The notes under the pieces are model-generated. The model searched no databases. It had not been told where the DNA came from and was given only the letters and a program-made list of their open reading frames with translations. 64,000 nt of DNA, taken from assembly GCA_034401795.1 (NCBI GenBank), contig CM067360.1, forward strand, positions 119,670,109-119,734,108, written 5' to 3'. This document shows positions 63,575-64,000 of this stretch, one piece after another. The stretch is from Chaetoderma sp. LZ-2023a (lineage: Eukaryota; Mollusca; Caudofoveata; Chaetodermatida; Chaetodermatidae). The first letter of the stretch is position 1; every line of letters starts with the position of its first letter. The translations under genes and the position numbers were made by a program.

Positions 63575-64000
63575 TTTTCGAGTTCACAACAGATCGCCGT
63601 TGCTGAGTATGCGATTTGACGGTGAAAATGAATGCGGGGACTTACGGTCCTTTATTTAAATTGCGGATGCACCTTTCTTTTTTGCTAAATATGGTAAAAT
63701 AGCAGACGTCATAATGTTATATAAGAGTTCCAAAGTGTTGTCATTTGATCCGCGCATGAGCAATTGGCAAGAGGTTCCTGATAAATGTGTTTCAAATTAT
63801 TAAACAGCTTACCTGCATAGTTACTTTGAATTTGAGATTCTGTAAATTATTGTCCAAACGCGGGGCGCTATCGTTTTGCGCACGCGCGCACCCCCCCCCC
63901 CCCCCACACACACACCGCCACCACCCCAGCACAAGTCCACACCCTAACCACTCCGCTCAAACCACCCCACCTAAAAATCAAACAGTGTTATGATGTATTG
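63575..64000. other. Region without recognisable genes; C-rich end
   Basis: 63788-63850 contains a TTTCAAATTATTAAACAGC block resembling the MITE inner part. 63890-63960 is a C-run followed by CA/CCA-rich sequence. Confidence 0.4.

Overview
The window is animal nuclear DNA, probably from a marine invertebrate, though I cannot name the group. The evidence is a spliced metazoan Cys-loop receptor gene with multi-kilobase introns, many decayed retrotransposons from clades common in invertebrates (L1/Tx1-like, I/Nimb-like, RTE-like, CR1-like, Penelope-like, Ty3/Gypsy) and abundant microsatellites. There is no prokaryotic-style gene packing, no operon and no recognisable tRNA or rRNA gene.

The only host gene I can support is an alpha-type nicotinic acetylcholine receptor subunit on the minus strand. 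Three exons are visible: Cys-loop (61748-61928), loop C to M2 (57323-57677), and M3 to M4 with the stop (46813-47375). Splice sites and reading phases match across all three. The 5' exons lie beyond the right edge. The 9.9-kb last intron holds a full-length LINE in antisense orientation, a Penelope-like fragment, a hairpin element and long TAG arrays.

Layout. 1-9540: a 5'-truncated LINE tail, a (CTA)n tract, a nearly full-length L1/Tx1-like LINE (copy A, minus) whose 5' UTR contains a ~1.57-kb palindrome, and another (ACT)n tract. 9.5-15.1 kb: no genes seen. 15.3-16 kb and 26.9-27.6 kb: two copies of a hairpin-centred repeat whose arms have opposite relative orientation. 17.1-25.1 kb: a minus-strand Gypsy-like element split between gag and the gag zinc knuckle by an I/Nimb-like LINE. 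25.4-25.9 kb: (GA)n/(TA)n. 30-46 kb: a cluster of MITE-like repeats rich in TGACGTCA-like motifs, a CpG-rich stretch with a strong TATA/CCAAT promoter-like module (36.5-37.45 kb), and RTE-like LINE remnants (40.7-42.75 kb). 46.8-62 kb: the receptor gene with LINE copy C (49736-56493, plus) in its last intron and an ~800-bp tetranucleotide array in the preceding intron. 62-63.6 kb: CR1-like fragments.

The most interesting signal is that the three copies of one L1/Tx1-like LINE all meet (TAG)n microsatellite. Both long copies have (TAG)n on both flanks in the same orientation relative to the element, share a homologous block at the 5' junction, and all three copies share a terminal stem-loop at the 3' junction. 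This suggests a microsatellite-targeted LINE.
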